A stretch of 64,000 nucleotides of DNA from Apricaphanius iberus (lineage: Eukaryota > Chordata > Actinopteri > Cyprinodontiformes > Aphaniidae), in NCBI GenBank assembly GCA_028564705.1, contig JAPXFQ010002620.1, positions 558,001 to 622,000 on the forward strand, read 5' to 3'. Below the pieces are notes generated by a model. It made no database searches. It saw only the letters and a program-made list of their open reading frames with translations, and was not told the origin of the DNA. Made by a program: the position numbers and the translations under genes. Each line of letters begins with the position of its first letter. Within the stretch, counting starts at the first letter, position 1. Shown here piece after piece: positions 11,304 through 22,174 of this stretch.

Positions 11304-13417
11304 TGCAGTCTTTCAGTTTCAGGGCATTTTTTCATATTTTTGTGTAAACTTGTTAAATTCAAAACATGTTGGTCTAAAAACATCTTAGTGCTGACGCTCA
11401 TGGTCTTCCAGACCCCCCCCCCCCCTTCCTCCACACTTGGCCATCCCCATCTATGCCTCCTGGCCCTGCCCACTTTGGTAGATTTTTAAAAATGTTGCCT
11501 GGGGGCGGGATGATTGGTTTTCACGGGGTTCAGTTACTCTTTAAACTTATTAAGCCACAGAATCCTTTTTGTTTTCATTTCTTTCCCTTTTTTTCATTTT
11601 GACCAATGGGGTAAAAATGTTTTTTTTCCATCATTGTTTTTTCACTACAATTTCTAAAATGATGACTTACTCAACAGTATCCATATTTTAGTAATTTTAA
11701 TTGATATTAAGTCAAAACGAGCTGAGCGTACATTCCACACCGTGCCATCACACATTAAGCAGATGAATACATATAACTTTTTTCCCCACAGTGTCAAAAA
11801 CTACCCCGGTAACTACATCTTAACAATGAAATTAAATAATCACACTTAAAATTCAAATGGTTCACCTGCTGTGGTCTGAATGCAGCTGCTTGTTTGTTTG
11901 GTTTTTTTTAAGGTTTTGTTTTTACTGTTAAGGCCATTTGAACAGTGCACATTTCAGCAGTCTCAAAGTATTGCTCCCTGCCACACTGCAGCTCTACCAG
12001 GCTCTAGAGGTATGTCACTCTAACACTGAATGGCTGCAGGGGAGAGTTAATCAGATAACATCACATCTTGTTCGCCAAAAGCCAAAATCCCGAGCAGACC
12101 GTGTCCTAGAATTTCTGATGCTGCCTGAAGACCAGTGTTGCCAACTTAGTGACTTTGTCGCTACTTCTAATAACATTTTTGACCACCTGGGCTGGACGAT
12201 AATTCGATAGCAGTATATATCGATTGATAGACTTGTGGTGCAATAGAAGAAAAGGGGGTTGATAAAAAAAAGTTTGACGGAAAAAAAAAGTTTCCTAATT
12301 TTTTTTAATTATAGCTTATCAGGTAGCTTAATACAACAACCTTTAGTAACTCCAAACAAACCATTAACGCAGACCCACGCAGCTCTTCTAGCCACCTTCT
12401 CTCCTTTCAAACCACAAAAAGGATTAAACGATTGCTGCAACAGAGTTTTTTGATAGTCCCTAAGGAAACCATCGCCGTAACTTTGCTGCGGTCAGATGTC
12501 AGGGGAAGTTGTTCTGGATAACTGTTTCAGTGGCCCGGGTAAAGGTTGCATCATGTTTTGAACCGATCCTCGACGCACTGAAACACTAAATGTAGCAGTA
12601 AGAAACAAAATATAATACGCTTAGCTATCTTAAGCAGGACTCCTCTCCTCCGACTCGCTGCACTGCGAATCTTATAGGAGACACAGGAAATTTACCCGGG
12701 TCGGGCTGCTAACAACACCTGTGGCTTTTAAAATGTCCCCTCGTTTCTACCCCGGTCCTCATAAGTGAAAAACACTTTAAAAAACACTACTGGCTTCAGG
12801 TCTCAGTGATTGGGCTCTGTCTACACTATGGTGAGTAGCTGGTTAGCTTTAGCAAACAGCTGAACCAGAGCTGAAATGAATTTGAATAAGCTTTATTGAC
12901 AAACTAAACCAAAGGTTTCAGCCTTTAATATTATAGTGTCATAAAAATTTTAAAAGATTAAAAAGCATCAAGATAAGCCTTTAATTTAAATTACTGACAT
13001 AATTTTAAAAATATGTATAATACAATGGCTAATAATATTACTTTTCATGTACCGATGAAGTCACTTGATTTGTTTGTGTCTTACAAATTTTGTTTTGATA
13101 AAAATAAATTTTTGAAAGTTTTTTTCCCTCAAGTCTTAGTCATTAGATCTTGAGTATCTAGCATACTGAGTCCCGATCCAATACTTCTATATATGGGCAA
13201 AAAATCGGTTTAATTAATGAATTTATATTTTTTTGTGTAAATGGAAAGTGTATGTTATCGTGACAGCATCAGATATAAGGTGAGGAGATGGGGCATGGCG
13301 ATTGGTCAAACTATGTTAAAGTTGTTATAATTGGATAAAATTGCAGGACATTCAGAAGATGATTGGCTAAATTTGGGTTCCTAATTACAATTGCAAAATC
13401 CTGGAGGGACTGTCTAC

Positions 13418-13611
13418 TCAAAAGTCCAAAGTGGGCAGGCTTTTTTATTTGGTTTATTCTAAATGAGTACTAATATAATGGAGAGCATGGTGTAGACCTT
13501 CTATAAAACCGCCCTGCAATACTAGATGATTCAGCACTACAAAAATACAACTGAAGTGAACTAATCATAGGCTTTGTCAAAGTTGGAGACCTGTGCTGAG
13601 AATTAAACGGT
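13418..13611. repeat. Dispersed repeat, copy 1 (pair with 17028-17205)
   Basis: About 190 bp share long words with 17028-17205 in the same orientation: AAAGTGGGCAGGCTT, AGCATGGTGTAGAC, CCTGCAATACTAGATGATTC and GTTGGAGAC. Together the copies bracket the large pelp1 exon g and exon h. No coding capacity and no clear ends. Confidence 0.7.
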
Positions 13612-13814
13612 ATCAGTCACAGAGGCAGTGACTGACCTGTGTTTAGTCGTTTAACCAGCCGACGATTTCCTGATCAGTGTGTTGCACCTTGACTGAACCA
13701 TCAGAGAAGACTCTTCCTGCTGCTGTCTCCACTCGGTTGTTGTTTCTTGCAATAAGCTCTGACTGTTGATTCATTGTTTTGTGACCTGTCCCTCCTTCCT
13801 GTCCCTCTCATCAG

Positions 13815-15458
13815 GTTTCATCTTTCTGTGCCGAAGCTCTGACCATCTGTAACTCAATCCTTCATCCCCGCACTCCGTCCATAGCCCTTCCATTGCCCCC
13901 ACTGGCCCTGAAACCTACCCCCACTCCTTCGGTCCTCTCCTGTCAGGGCCCCTCTCCTAGATTAACATTACCAACCCTGCTGGGAGGCCCTGCCCCCGGG
14001 CCCCCCTTCGCCACCCGTCACCCGCTTGGCCTGGGCGCCAATTCTCTGCTGGGCTCCTTGGAGAACCATCTGTCCCTAGTTCCGGGGCTGCCAGGCCAGA
14101 CCCCGGCTCCAGGAGACCTCATGCTGTCCCCCCACACACAGTCCCAGGCAGACCCTGCTGGACTGGGCCCCCCAGATGGACAGAGACCGGTGTTTGTCCG
14201 TTACGACAAGGAGGAAACAGAAGATGTGGAGATCTCTCTCGCGAGCGACTCTGACGACAGCGTGGTCATCGTTCCTCCGGGGATGCTCAACACGGAGAAC
14301 CAGCTGGATGACTCTGCTCCAAACACTCAGAACGTCCTCTCCGCTGCACCAGGGGGCGCCAATGTTCCATTACCTGTTGGTGATGCCGTCGCCATGGCTC
14401 CCACTACAGCAGCACCAACCACATTAGATGTAACCTCCCTGCCCAATGACCTGGTCACCACCTCTGCACTCCTGACCACTTGCAGCACCCCCGTGAACTC
14501 CTTCCCTCCCTCCAGCGCCTCAGTGGTCTCCCTGGTCTCATCACTGAACTCCAGCTCGGCCTCCGCTCCTCCCGGTTGTCTGGCAGACTCCATGGCAGTC
14601 AAACCCCAGCTGCAACAGATGCTGATGCAGCCCTCAGCTCCAGGGCAACCCAACCCCATGGCGCTGCCGCTCCAGATGCACCAGCTGCAGAACCAGCTGG
14701 TCCAGCAGGGGCGCCACCACCACCAGCACCCACCTGCACCCGCAGCTAACGAAGAGTCAGCAGTCATAAACATCAACAGCACCGACGAAGAGGATGAAGA
14801 TGAAGAGGATATGGAGGATGATGAAGAGCTAGACGAGGAGGAGGATGGTATTGATGAGGATGAAGAGGAGGAGGGCAGTGAAGAATTTTATGAGGGGGAG
14901 GAGTATGAGGACTTTGATGATGAGGAGGCTGAAGAGCTGGAAGAGGAAGAAGAGGATGAAGATGGGGACATGCCACCTCTGGAGGGGTCGGAGGACAAAT
15001 CAGAGGAGGTGACCCTGGAGGAGGACGAAGAGGAGGAGGAGGAGGAGGAGGAGGAGGAGGAGGAGAAGGCACTGGGAGCAGAAGTGGAAGAAGAGGAGGT
15101 GGCTGGATATAATGTGGAGGGAGAAACGGAGGGAGGGATCGAAGAGCTGCAGACCAACAGAACTCTGTTTGGAGAGGAGAGGGTGAAGGTCCAGGAGGTG
15201 GAGAGCATCGGAGTTCTAGAAGAAGCAAGGGAGGGAGATGGAGAGGAAGACGAGAGCGAGCGGATGGAGGATGACCCCAGCATGCCTCAGATCCTGTGTG
15301 TCACCGGCGGAACGCTGGAGGAGAGGGCTGAGATCAGCCAGGAGGCCGCAGAGGCAGCAGGACAGCTGCAGGAGAAGATGAACCAGTGGGACCAAAGCGT
15401 GAAGGAGAACGAGCCGATGAGCACCTCGGAGGAAAAACCAGCCAGTCAGGCTGAACAG
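13815..15458 (+). CDS. pelp1: pelp1 large exon g: proline-rich, SUMO-interacting-motif-like and acidic tract
   Basis: This single exon codes for 548 residues, from VSSFCAEALTICNS to AEQ; the acceptor ends at 13814 and the donor is GTATGT at 15459. In order it encodes a conserved helix, a proline-rich segment, the conserved block VFVRYDKEETEDVEISL (from about 14189), and DSDDSVVIVP, which has the shape of a SUMO-interacting motif (hydrophobic core beside acidic and serine residues). It then encodes low-complexity Ser/Pro/Gln sequence, ININSTDEE, and a Glu/Asp run of about 130 residues (14780-15110) with a stretch of uninterrupted glutamates. The acidic domain of human PELP1 is linked to histone binding. 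The GGA/GAG composition creates open but meaningless frames on the opposite strand. The exon is clearly more GC-rich than its introns. Confidence 0.95.
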
Positions 15459-16007
15459 GTATGTTCTAAAGCTGGGAAACGGTGATCAGTCAGAAATTCT
15501 GTCTGGACCAAACTGAATGAAAATGTAGCCGTTAATTCAATAAGTTGAATTATTAAAAATTATTCAGCTTTAATGTGTTTTTAAAATAACAAAGTATTTT
15601 GGAACAAATATCAATCTGGTGTTCGGATAAACCAACGTATAGAGAATGTTCTTTTAAAGATCATTAAAGATCTCAGGTAGAACTTGGATTCACAGATTTC
15701 AGGTTTGGTTCAAGTGCAGATTTTGATCAAGTTGAAACAGCAAATTTTATCGCACAGATTCAGAAGACTGCTGGGTCTCTCAGGTATTGTTTTAGAATGG
15801 TTTCACTCAAATCTCACAGATTGATTATTTTGCAAGTATTGATCCTCACTCCTCAGGAACCCATGGCATTCAGTGTGGGATTCCCCAAGGGTCACTTTCA
15901 GGCCAATTACCATTAATCTGTAAATGTCTCATGGGGATGTCATCAGGAGACATGGCAATGATTTCCACAGCTTTTCTTTCCTTCTAAAGTTCTATCCAAT
16001 CCAACAG

Positions 16008-16361
16008 GAGTCTGTTGCTGAAAGTGGTCAGGGAGCTGGTGAGGAAGAGGAGCAGCCACCCAAGGAGGAGGAAGAGAAGCAGCCAGCAGGTGTTCAGGAC
16101 ACGGCCTCTGCAGAAGGAACAGGAGAAGATGGTGATGTGGAAGCCTCGGCTGCTCCGAGCGTTACAGAGAATCAGAACAAGGCTGAGCAAGGAGATGTAA
16201 AGGGAGCTGAACCGACAAAGCCTGAAGGAGAAGGAGGAGGAGAAGAAGAAGGGGGAAGAAAAGAACAAGAGAGTAACACTGAGGAGGAGAAAGGGATCAA
16301 GCGGAAGAGAGAAGATGAGAATATGGATCAAGAAACAAGGCCAAGTCCTGAAAAGAAAAAG
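16008..16361 (+). CDS. pelp1: pelp1 exon h (alternative end at 16391 possible)
   Basis: The acceptor is AATCCAACAG ending at 16007. It codes for an acidic, charged segment (ESVAESGQGAGEEEE... to ...KKK) containing KRKRED, which resembles a nuclear localisation signal. Two in-phase donors follow: GTAAAG at 16362 (354-nt exon) and GTAAGA at 16392 (384-nt exon, adding ten residues, VKKKQFVAAK). Both leave in phase 0 and join the last exon. I annotate the shorter form, but GTAAGA is at least as good a donor, so the true end is undecided. Confidence 0.8.
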
Positions 16362-17027
16362 GTAAAGAAAAAGCAGTTTGTGGCTGCTAAAGTAAGATAT
16401 TTTAACTGAAAAGGTTTATTTCAGAAGTATAATTTGTTTTTAGATATTAAAAGGCATTCCATTTTTTGTTTTGTTTCTCGTATATAAAAATGCTAATTAA
16501 ATGTTTCCAAATTGAGATTCTACAAATATTTCTCTCAGCATGTGAAGTATCATTATGGTGGATGATAAAACATTCAGTCAGGCTGGCCTGGATTGGCTAA
16601 TCGGGAGCACCTGGACATTTCCCGGTGGGCCGGTCTCATATCGGGCTGCAAGGGCCGATCCTATGGCAAGCAGGGTTGTACGAGTGTGATACATGTGCAA
16701 CTAGTCAAAAAGGAGTTGCTATTAACACTATTTATGCACTAGTTTGGCACAATTTTAAACTTGTAGGGGAAAATGTTTCAAGAGTCCCATGTAGTTGCAT
16801 ATTACTTAGCATAGAAAATAATGGATATAAGGATATAGAGTTTTTACCGAAACAGCTTGCCATAAAGGGCTGCTGCCAGCTGGCTATTTTAATTTTTTTC
16901 TCTCCACACACCTCAACATTAAACGGTCAGAGTAATCAGTCATTGACAGCAACACCACATAACAGGGAAACTTTGTCTCGTAGCTCCTAAGAGTTAGAAG
17001 GAAATTCCAGGATGAAGCAAAATGAGC

Positions 17028-17205
17028 TCAAAAGTTCAAAGTGGGCAGGCTTATTTATTAGGTTAATATTATAAATGACTAGCATGGTGTAGACATGCTA
17101 TAAAAAGCACCCTGCAATACTAGATGATTCAGCACTACAATAATACAACTGAAGTAAACTAATCAAATGCTTTGTAAAAGTTGGAGACGTGCTGAGAATT
17201 ATACA
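17028..17205. repeat. Dispersed repeat, copy 2
   Basis: Same orientation and word order as 13418-13611. Differences include small indels, so the two copies diverged some time ago. It lies 3' of exon h. Confidence 0.7.
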
Positions 17206-17807
17206 TTTAAAAACAAAGAGAATCAGTGTCTGAACCAGAGTCAGGAGTGATGAGTGGATTTCTTTTGTCAGTATAAAAGAAATGTGTAGGCATGCATCCA
17301 TTAGTTCCAATAAAACACTTTCTATGCCCAAATGATAGTTTGACCAGTTATATTTTTCTTTAAAAGTATGACACTAATAACACAAGGCCCATACTTGAAA
17401 GAGAATAGAATGAACGGAACATAAATTAAGCCTGGATGTTTTGCCATTGAAAATATCTAAATTGGTTAAGTTACGTGCTTTCCATATTAAATGCACTAAA
17501 CCTTCACAGAATATTGTCTTTTATTGTGGCAGGTGCAGCAAATGAGATTAGGGAAAGTAGGCGAAGAAGTGTGAACATGAAAACAGGGGTAGCAGCTCAA
17601 AATATAGGTTGTGATATTTTTATTGTATGTGTTGTAAAGAATAATGTAAATGTGAACACATGCTGAAATAACTCCACCTAGTGAAGCAGTTAACCCTTAT
17701 TTATAATGAGGTGGACACTGTATAGAAAATAATACTCTAAATTACAAGGCTTTACAGAACAGTGTGCAGCTGTAGCTGTACAATGTAAGGTTATAAATAC
17801 ATTAATT

Positions 17808-18172
17808 AAGGATGCATTGATACCACTTTTCTCAAAACGATACACCGATACTTAGATCCAAGTACTTGCCGATACAGAGTAGGCCTACCAATGTCGATAC
17901 TTTTACCACACAAAAAAATGCAATAAAGACAGTTTTTTTTTTCTTTACTGCTTGTTACAAGTGATGGGAAATTCAATAGAAATTAGAATAATACAAATTG
18001 ACCACAAAACTAAAATTTCAAGTGAAAAATGTAACACTTTCTGTGAAATTGTTATAGAGTTTCCACATTTTAAGTATGTGTTCATGCTAACCTAAAGGTT
18101 AACTTTAAACACTACGAGTACAATAGAACCATATCAGCCCCGATACCAGAACCGTTATTGGTGCATCCCTAA
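17808..18172. mobile_element. hAT-like MITE with TAGGGATGCA-type ends
   Basis: The left end AAGGATGCATTGATACC and the right end GGTGCATCCCTAA form an imperfect inverted repeat around 365 bp of AT-rich sequence with repeated CGATAC words. Ends of this type (TAGGGATGCACCGATA) are typical of fish hAT-derived elements. No frame is present, and an 8-bp target duplication is not clear. Confidence 0.6.
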
Positions 18173-19015
18173 TTTGAACAAAAATAGGTTGTTATATAAA
18201 GTGGGCCGGTCTGAGGCATCAAACTCCGGGGCTGAAAATGAGTCCCACTCTGGGCCTACAGTCAGGGGTCAGAACTGTAAAACATCCAGTCCAGCAGCTT
18301 CTGAGGCTGGTACTCTAACACGTTTACTACAGACTTATCAAAGATATTCTAAAGTAGTCAGAAGTATTCTAGCCTCCTTATTGTCCACCTTGGGCTTAAC
18401 CAGGTTCAAAAGCAGTTTATTGTTGAGGGTTAACATGGCACAAGTCAATCCGTCTGCACCTTGATGCTAATTCCGTCCTCTTCTTAAGTCATTTTGGAGC
18501 AGCAAAGGTCCAGGACTTGAATCCTCATCCAAATAAGATTCCTCCATATGGCTCAAAGGCCAGAGGAGACTGAATGTGTCCCCAATGTACGCCTCATGGG
18601 AACAATCTACAAAACATGACTCCAGATGCTTCTCCAGATCTGAAATCTAATTTGTGATTTGAAGGTGCAGCAGCTCTACTAGAACCACTTCCTAGATGAC
18701 TGAACCTTTTACTTTATGTCTGAGACGGAGCCTTACAAGGTTCTCGTTAACTGAATATTTTCCTTATTGAACCACTGACAGAAACGGAGACAGTGACAGA
18801 AAAATCTGAAGGCCATCAGTCATGATGACGGCTTGCCATTCACACCTCCGACCACTTGGTGTAGGCGTTCAAACATATTCAACTTTACACAGAGTTCAGG
18901 TAAATTATTCGATCAAAAAAAGACTCCCAAGAGAACATCTGAGCATCATCTCAGACCTGGTCACTGTACTTGATGCATCTCACTAACCAGGAGCTTACAG
19001 CGTGTTGAAGAGTAA

Positions 19016-19485
19016 AGCCTAGTTTCAACTTCTCCGTCAGCAAGTTTTCAAACACGTATTGACAGAGACTTTCCTTTTTTATTTCTCCATGAGTGTCATT
19101 GTTGCAAAGCAATTCTCAGTCAGGACAGCAGGGGGCGCAGACCTTTTCTGGTGGATCTGCCTACCGCTACAGTAACATCTCTGGTTGACAGTTTATTTAC
19201 TTCACTTTTTGAACACACATCCGCTTAAGGAGCAATGGCCAATAGACAGCCAGTTTTTTATGAGCTGGAAAGCTTTAAACCAGAGGTGAAGCTCATAAAA
19301 TTCTCTAAAAACGCATGTTAACAAACACAGCGTTCTGTTTTGTTGTTCTCTACATCTCCTGGTGTTCAAAATTGCCAAAGCACCACATTAGATAAGCTGG
19401 CCTTGCAATATAAAGTATCTAGTGCCCAAATGCTGCATTGACTACTGATTATATCGACTAGAGAGCACTGCTCTGGTGAAATGAT
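19016..19485. mobile_element. Harbinger-like MITE, copy 1 (right end missing)
   Basis: It starts AGCCTAGTTT after a TAA and follows the 34995-35493 element through CAAAGCAATTCTCAG, AGGACAGCAGGGGGCGCAGA and GAGCAATGGCCAATAGACA to about 19485. The terminal inverted repeat at the right is not found. It is the copy nearest in internal sequence to the full-length one. Confidence 0.7.
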
Positions 19486-20932
19486 CTGGGCTTATTTTGG
19501 GATAACCAATCAAAGACCTGCACTCTCAGTTGCATTTGACTGATTGTGAAAAAAGTTAAAAACATTTACCGACCAGGCATATTTTTTACTGGCTGAAATT
19601 CTAAATGATTTTTTACACAGATATACTAAAACACATTATTTCATTATATATTATGTTGGAGCCAAACATAAAGGAGTGACTTCAAAAATGGTTAATAAGA
19701 AAAACAACATTATGGTCAGTTCAGATTTTTTGTTGAAATATTTTAGAAATATATTTTTGAAAAAGAAAAAATACATTTTTAAATTTTACAGAATTCAATT
19801 GAGATAACAGTCCATAGCAACAACATAGCTAAGTTAACTAATTAAACATTCCCTGAAAAAATTAGCCATGTCTCTATTTGTGATTCTCTATTACATTGTC
19901 ACATAAACCTTAGCAAAATTAAAAGTACTTTAAATGTAATTCTAATAGATTAAAACAGTAAAATGTGACTAGCTCAGATGGGGTCCCCACTAAACAAACA
20001 TCTGTGCTTTTATTTTTATGCTACAGTCAAACACCCACCCTGGGCCCTTTAACCCCTTCTAATTAACCTCCTAGATACGCCCCTGCTCAGCAGCACTGAT
20101 AGGAATAGCTGCTCAATAATCTACAAACTCACAGGAGCCTCTGTCAGGAGAGCGTGAGAAAGGATTTTTTTCTTACTTTGGTCACAGAGCATTATTAAGT
20201 CTGTTGATTTATAATGCTGTGACTTTGGCCAAAAGCACGACCAGCTGCGCTCTCGGATCCACTGCTGAAGTTACCATCAAGCAGAGGAGCATCACAGAAA
20301 TCCTTAGAAAGGAGGATTACATAACTAATTTGGGGCAAATATTTACACGCCATGTGCCAGATAGCGCTCCAAATTTTACTTGCCAAACTGAAAATTTGCT
20401 TGCATGTGGCGAGTCTTAATTTCGGACTGTGAAAAGCTGAACCCACAGGGAGCATGGCAGAAACCTTCCCACTGGTTCCCCCAAAATCCAGAATCCTACC
20501 ACGTTGGCCTTTCTTAGAGGCTACAATGCCAGGATATAACTGTACCCTAGAAGCAACCCCTGGTGGGGAGGCAGTAGCGTCTTAATTATCAGGAACACTG
20601 GATAGAGTGATGTAGAGAATCCTAAGCATTTTACATTGCTTGATCTGTTTTCAGGATTATAATCCAGTCATCCATTCATGGCCTATACCCAAAGGTTTTT
20701 CTAGAAAGTTTTTATGTTCAGTGATTGATTTTTTATTTATTTATTTATTTTTTAGTCCAAACAGCCAGACTGGTGGAATTTGTTTTCAATACAGCATAAC
20801 AACAATCAGCATTTACCCATAAACAATATTTATTATAACATGCCCACAAGACTAGATCAGATATGTTTAACAAACAGCGTTCCTTCTGTATGTGAGAATA
20901 ATTTGTGATTTGCCTTTGTCTCTATTCTCCAG

Positions 20933-21025
20933 CAGGATGATGAAAATATGGCGTCCATGTTGGCAGATTTTGTTGCATGTCCACCCGATGATGAAGAAGT
21001 TGCCTCGGGATCGAACCAGTCATAA
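20933..21025 (+). CDS. pelp1: pelp1 terminal coding exon
   Basis: The acceptor is ATTCTCCAG ending at 20932; a second in-frame AG three bases later (CAG) is possible. It codes for 30 residues, including MLADFVACPPDDEE, and then TAA at 21023-21025. Human PELP1 ends with MLADFIDCPPDDE and a short tail, so this is the natural C-terminus. The preceding intron of about 4.5 kb holds several MITEs and no other coding signal. Confidence 0.93.
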   Translation, partial: QDDENMASMLADFVACPPDDEEVASGSNQS

Positions 21026-21460
21026 ACACTCGGCCACCTGAACTGATGGAATTAAATCTACCAACATAGACATTTGCCCCATTTTCAACATCGTTACCTC
21101 AAAAAAGATTTCATCTTTCCAGAATTATTTCTACTCCTAGTTCACCAACTAGCTACTATCTTGGATTTTAACAGAGGTGGAAAGTGTGACTTTCACTGTG
21201 TTGGGCATGGGAATGTGGAGGCTTCATGTTACCATCCTGGAACTGACCAGAACCACATTGACAGCGTAAAAGAGGCAACAGTTTTTGGGGATAAACAATG
21301 AAACCTAGAAATGTTTTTCAGAAATGGCAGATTTTCTTGACATCTTCATTCTGCAGTAAATGTCCACTTTTCATTGGTTTGTCAGTCTTTCATTTTTTGG
21401 ATTTCTTTTCACTGTACTGTACTGTTTTCTTTTATTAAAATAGTAAATATCAGTCATGGA
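21026..21460 (+). other. pelp1: pelp1 3' UTR with candidate poly(A) signal
   Basis: AT-rich sequence follows the stop codon. ATTAAA at 21434-21439, preceded by a T-rich stretch, is a plausible polyadenylation signal. Cleavage would then fall near 21455. An L2-like repeat begins at about 21570, so the transcript probably ends before it. Inferred from position and hexamer only. Confidence 0.45.
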
Positions 21461-22174
21461 TTTCATGCATTACATCTAACTCTGCTCTGAGGGTTATTTT
21501 TAAATAACTACGTGATTAAGGAGTTCTGAAGAATCCTAGATCAAAATCTTTAACTTCCCTACCTTGCGCATTCAAATAAGTTTATTTATATAGTGCCTAT
21601 TCACAACAGATGTCAACTCAAGGCACTTTATAACAAAAGTCATGTCAATACAATCATAAAAACTTTCCAGTTAAAGTGTTCCATTTAAGGAATCCCAGCA
21701 GACTTCCTTGAGTCATTTAAAATTAGTTGTGCCCTGTTGATGGAGACTTGATCCACCGCAGTCCTTCATACTGAGCAAGCATGCAGCGACAGTAGAGAGG
21801 AAAGACACTAACAGGAACAAACCGCCAGTACAACCAGACCCTGGCTGAAAAATGACAAAAATGAGCTAAAACACAAAAAGAGCTGATGTAAGTGTACTTT
21901 CTAAGTTAAAGTACAAGATTGATTACAGGACATGGAGGATGAATGGTTACTGGGAGCATCATCCCATTCAATGCCCCTGTCCAACAAGGCTTTGCAGCTA
22001 AGCAGGATGGACAGAAAAACACAAAAAACTAAAAGCTGAAATAACAGCAAAAAATACAACTAAGTAGAAGAGAAAAGTAGCAAAGTGATGAGAAATGGTC
22101 AGTCTGTCCTCAGTCTAAGTCTGTAGCAGTATAACTAGAGACATAGCTCAGGATAACCAAAGCCATTCTAACTA

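Larger units (their letters stand above)
16575..18265. mobile_element. Composite non-autonomous DNA-element region in pelp1 intron
   Basis: The left edge (about 16575-16660, with CATTTCCCGGTGGGCCGGTC) and the right edge (about 18200-18262, with GTGGGCCGGTCTGAGG and CCACTCTGGGCCTACAG) resemble the two ends of a common fish DNA transposon. The inside holds the second copy of the dispersed repeat and a further MITE (17808-18172). The exact ends and target duplication cannot be fixed by eye. Confidence 0.4.
331..21025 (+). other. pelp1: pelp1 gene, 3' part (nine coding exons, spliced)
   Basis: Gene span. Nine exons with GT-AG borders and consistent phases code for about 933 residues, the C-terminal part of PELP1 (proline-, glutamate- and leucine-rich protein 1). 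Human PELP1 is roughly 1,130 residues, so the N-terminal exons lie before base 1. Recognition rests on several blocks close to the human protein: the YRTLELWVQ exon, the RRELY block, VSSFC.EAL, the YDKEE..DVEISL block, DSDDSVVIVP, ININS.DEE with a long acidic run, and the terminal MLADFV.CPPDDE. Known role of the family: nuclear scaffold with TEX10, WDR18, SENP3 and LAS1L in pre-60S processing, and nuclear-receptor coregulator. The introns are loaded with transposons. Identity is certain; the exact borders of the penultimate exon are not. Confidence 0.93.

Noticed and set aside
12186..12780. Possible hAT-like element starting GGGCTGGACGATAATTCGATAG
   Set aside because: The left end looks typical, but I could not find a matching right end or target duplication, so I did not annotate it.
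14327..15283. Long open frames on the minus strand opposite pelp1 exon g (Pro/Leu-rich and Ser-rich)
   Set aside because: They are shadows of a GAG/GAA-rich sense exon with strong similarity to PELP1; composition is low-complexity and no splice or start evidence supports them.
15984..16331. Minus-strand frame of 115 codons opposite pelp1 exon h
   Set aside because: Mirror of the purine-rich sense exon; no domain.
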